Below, in pieces: positions 62,840-64,000 of a stretch of 64,000 nt of DNA. The notes beneath the pieces were generated by a model, which was not told the origin of the DNA, searched no databases, and was given only the letters and a program-made list of their open reading frames with translations. The translations under genes and the position numbers were made by a program. Within the stretch, counting starts at the first letter, position 1; each line of letters begins with the position of its first letter. The stretch comes from XYD12-FULL-36-8 sp964391015 (GTDB lineage Bacteria; Bacteroidota; Ignavibacteria; Ignavibacteriales; Ignavibacteriaceae). The DNA is taken from assembly GCA_964391015.1 (NCBI GenBank), contig CAYMKU010000007.1, positions 51,307 through 115,306 on the forward strand. The letters run 5' to 3'.

Positions 62840-63490
62840 ATGGGAGATAAACCCAAGCACATTTGTTTTGATTTGGATGGTACCCTCGTCAACTCGCACA
62901 AGACGATATATAATTCAACCATCAAGGCATTAAAAGATTTAAACATCAACAATAATATTGACGAAGAAATTTTTCGCGAAAAGATTGGAAAACACTTCGT
63001 TGATATTTTTGACGACATGAATATTCCTGTCCAAGATTTTGAAGAGTTTATAAAAATTTATAAAAATAATTATTTCCTTTATATAGAGGATTCGGTGTTA
63101 TATTCTGATGTTTCAGAAGTTTTAAAATATTTTTCAAGCAAAGGATTTAAGATTTCGCTGCTCACTACAAAAGCACAAGATCAGGCAGAAAAAATATTAT
63201 GTCACTTTAATATTGATAAATATTTCGATTTAATTATGGGAAGACAAAATGGAATTGCACACAAACCATCTCCTGAACCGCTATTACTTATTTGTGATCA
63301 GTTAAATGTAAAGCCATATGAATCGCTAATTGTAGGTGATACTGAGCTTGATATCCTTTGCGGACAAAATGCAAATGTGAAAACATGTGCAATCACTCAC
63401 GGGTATAGAACTGAGGAATCTATTTTAAAACACAACCCAGATTATATTGTTAAGGACTTGAATGAATTAAAAGAGTTGCTAACAATATAA
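62840..63490 (+). CDS. HAD-superfamily phosphatase, phosphoglycolate phosphatase-like
   Basis: The 216-residue hydrolase has the HAD motifs: DLDGTLVNSH (motif I, with Asp nucleophile), LLTTKAQ (motif II), Lys in HKPSPEPL (motif III) and GDTELDI (motif IV). A small cap domain between residues about 18 and 90 makes it subfamily I, like phosphoglycolate phosphatase or beta-phosphoglucomutase. The substrate is unknown. Confidence 0.9.
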   Translation: MGDKPKHICFDLDGTLVNSHKTIYNSTIKALKDLNINNNIDEEIFREKIGKHFVDIFDDMNIPVQDFEEFIKIYKNNYFLYIEDSVLYSDVSEVLKYFSSKGFKISLLTTKAQDQAEKILCHFNIDKYFDLIMGRQNGIAHKPSPEPLLLICDQLNVKPYESLIVGDTELDILCGQNANVKTCAITHGYRTEESILKHNPDYIVKDLNELKELLTI

Positions 63491-63508
63491 AACAGTCTGA
63501 ATACCCTC

Positions 63509-63541
63509 ATCCTAACCTTCTCCCTTAGGGAGAAGGAATTT
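63509..63541. terminator. Bidirectional hairpin between HAD gene and T9SS protein gene
   Basis: CCTTCTCCC and GGGAGAAGG (63516-63524 and 63528-63536) form a 9-bp stem with a TTA loop and a following AATTTT. Flanking bases ACCCTCATCCTAA are those of a very widespread intergenic repeat. Confidence 0.7.
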
Positions 63542-63545
63542 TGAA

Positions 63546-64000
63546 CTATTTTATAAAAATCATCTTTCTCGTTTCAGAATAGTTCCCAGCTTGCAAGCGA
63601 TAAAAGTATATACTAGATACAGACCCTAAGATGCTGGATACAGGATTAAACTTAACCTCATAAACTCCCGACTCTTTTTCATCATTAACAAGCGTTGCCA
63701 CTTCATTACCCAAAATGTCATATACTTTTAATGTCACAAATTGCTTACTGTTTAATGCATATTGAATACTTGTAGCGGGATTAAACGGATTCGGGTAATT
63801 CTGCTTGAGCACAAAACCGTTTGGAGAATTAATTAAATCATCTTCAATACCAGTTTGAGGCTGTGCTTCCAAAATCCAAACATACGCATCGCCAGGCCAT
63901 ACATCGAAATTTGTGTGATAATTAACAAAAGCATATTCATTCAGTCCATCCTTATCCATGTCTTTTGCAGGGTAACCGTAAAAAAGTCGAGGTAATGAAG
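63546..64000 (-). CDS. T9SS cargo protein, C-terminal part (5' end beyond window)
   Basis: The frame is open to the right edge of the window (no stop from 63546 to 64000) and encodes a C-terminal type IX secretion sorting domain: QNYPNPFNPATSIQYAL, LKVYDILGNEVATLVN, GVYEVKFNP and a final RKMIFIK. N-terminally of it is KDMDKDGLNEYAF, an FG-GAP/VCBS-like calcium-binding repeat. The protein is thus a secreted and surface-anchored cargo of the type IX system. The start is outside the window. Confidence 0.93.
   Translation of the reverse strand, partial: SLPRLFYGYPAKDMDKDGLNEYAFVNYHTNFDVWPGDAYVWILEAQPQTGIEDDLINSPNGFVLKQNYPNPFNPATSIQYALNSKQFVTLKVYDILGNEVATLVNDEKESGVYEVKFNPVSSILGSVSSIYFYRLQAGNYSETRKMIFIK

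Noticed and set aside
1..64000. CRISPR array, rRNA, prophage or restriction/defence island
   Set aside because: No regularly spaced direct repeats, no rRNA-like sequence and no phage, toxin-antitoxin or restriction genes were seen.

Overview
The window is AT-rich DNA that reads as a chromosomal fragment from the Ignavibacteria/Chlorobi side of the FCB group, most likely a draft or metagenome assembly. Pointers to this are a C-terminal type IX secretion sorting domain with an NYPNPFNPAT motif (end of window), a GldC homologue, an S46 dipeptidyl-peptidase, large multiheme cytochromes, a homodimeric pyruvate dehydrogenase and two promoters whose -10 box also fits the Bacteroidetes-type TAnnTTTG. 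The species cannot be named from the sequence. There is one 100-N scaffold gap (46179-46278), whose two flanks repeat the same 55 bases.

Layout. 1-5162 (minus strand): a respiratory or extracellular-electron-transfer-like operon running monoheme cytochrome c, a 13-heme cytochrome c fused to a cytochrome b domain, a 19-heme cytochrome c, and a separate cytochrome b that leaves the window. 5399-6868: a class V PLP enzyme. 7017-12623 (plus): a tightly packed set that looks like peptidoglycan/amino-sugar recycling (BadF-type sugar kinase, AmpG-like permease, serine hydrolase lipoprotein, NagZ-like GH3) followed by a PspC protein. 12663-16469: GldC, a small barrel protein, an S46 peptidase and a tandem zinc-ribbon gene with no normal start codon. 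16657-30127: mostly independent housekeeping genes (phosphomannomutase, Lon-like protease, pyruvate kinase, AmrS-type radical SAM, GH20 hexosaminidase, SDR, YciO-type Sua5 protein).

30335-34608 is the translation block: rpmB facing the operon prs-rplY-pth-rpsF-ssb-rpsR-rplI, with a shared bidirectional terminator between them. 34720-45578 holds envelope genes: a lipoprotein, an FmdB protein, a zinc-peptidase/beta-propeller/outer-membrane-barrel protein, RNase R and TamB. 45661-47287 encodes the two split HldE activities (heptose kinase and adenylyltransferase), implying a heptose-containing surface glycan. 47408-48037 is a REP-associated tyrosine transposase bounded and interrupted by its own palindromes.

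49432-55505 is the pyruvate dehydrogenase operon (aceE-aceF-lpd), with dispersed palindromic repeats in both intergenic gaps. 55537-57218 is an ECF-like sigma factor with a large membrane anti-sigma/FecR-like partner. The rest holds a SPATA20/YyaL thioredoxin-domain protein, a SIMPL protein, a monoheme cytochrome c, a class I fructose-bisphosphate aldolase, a secreted protein of unknown function, a HAD phosphatase and the C-terminus of a T9SS cargo protein. Together the genes suggest a glycolytic, polysaccharide- and peptide-using organism with an elaborate cytochrome-based respiratory chain and an LPS-type outer membrane. No tRNA, rRNA, CRISPR array, prophage or recognisable defence system was seen.
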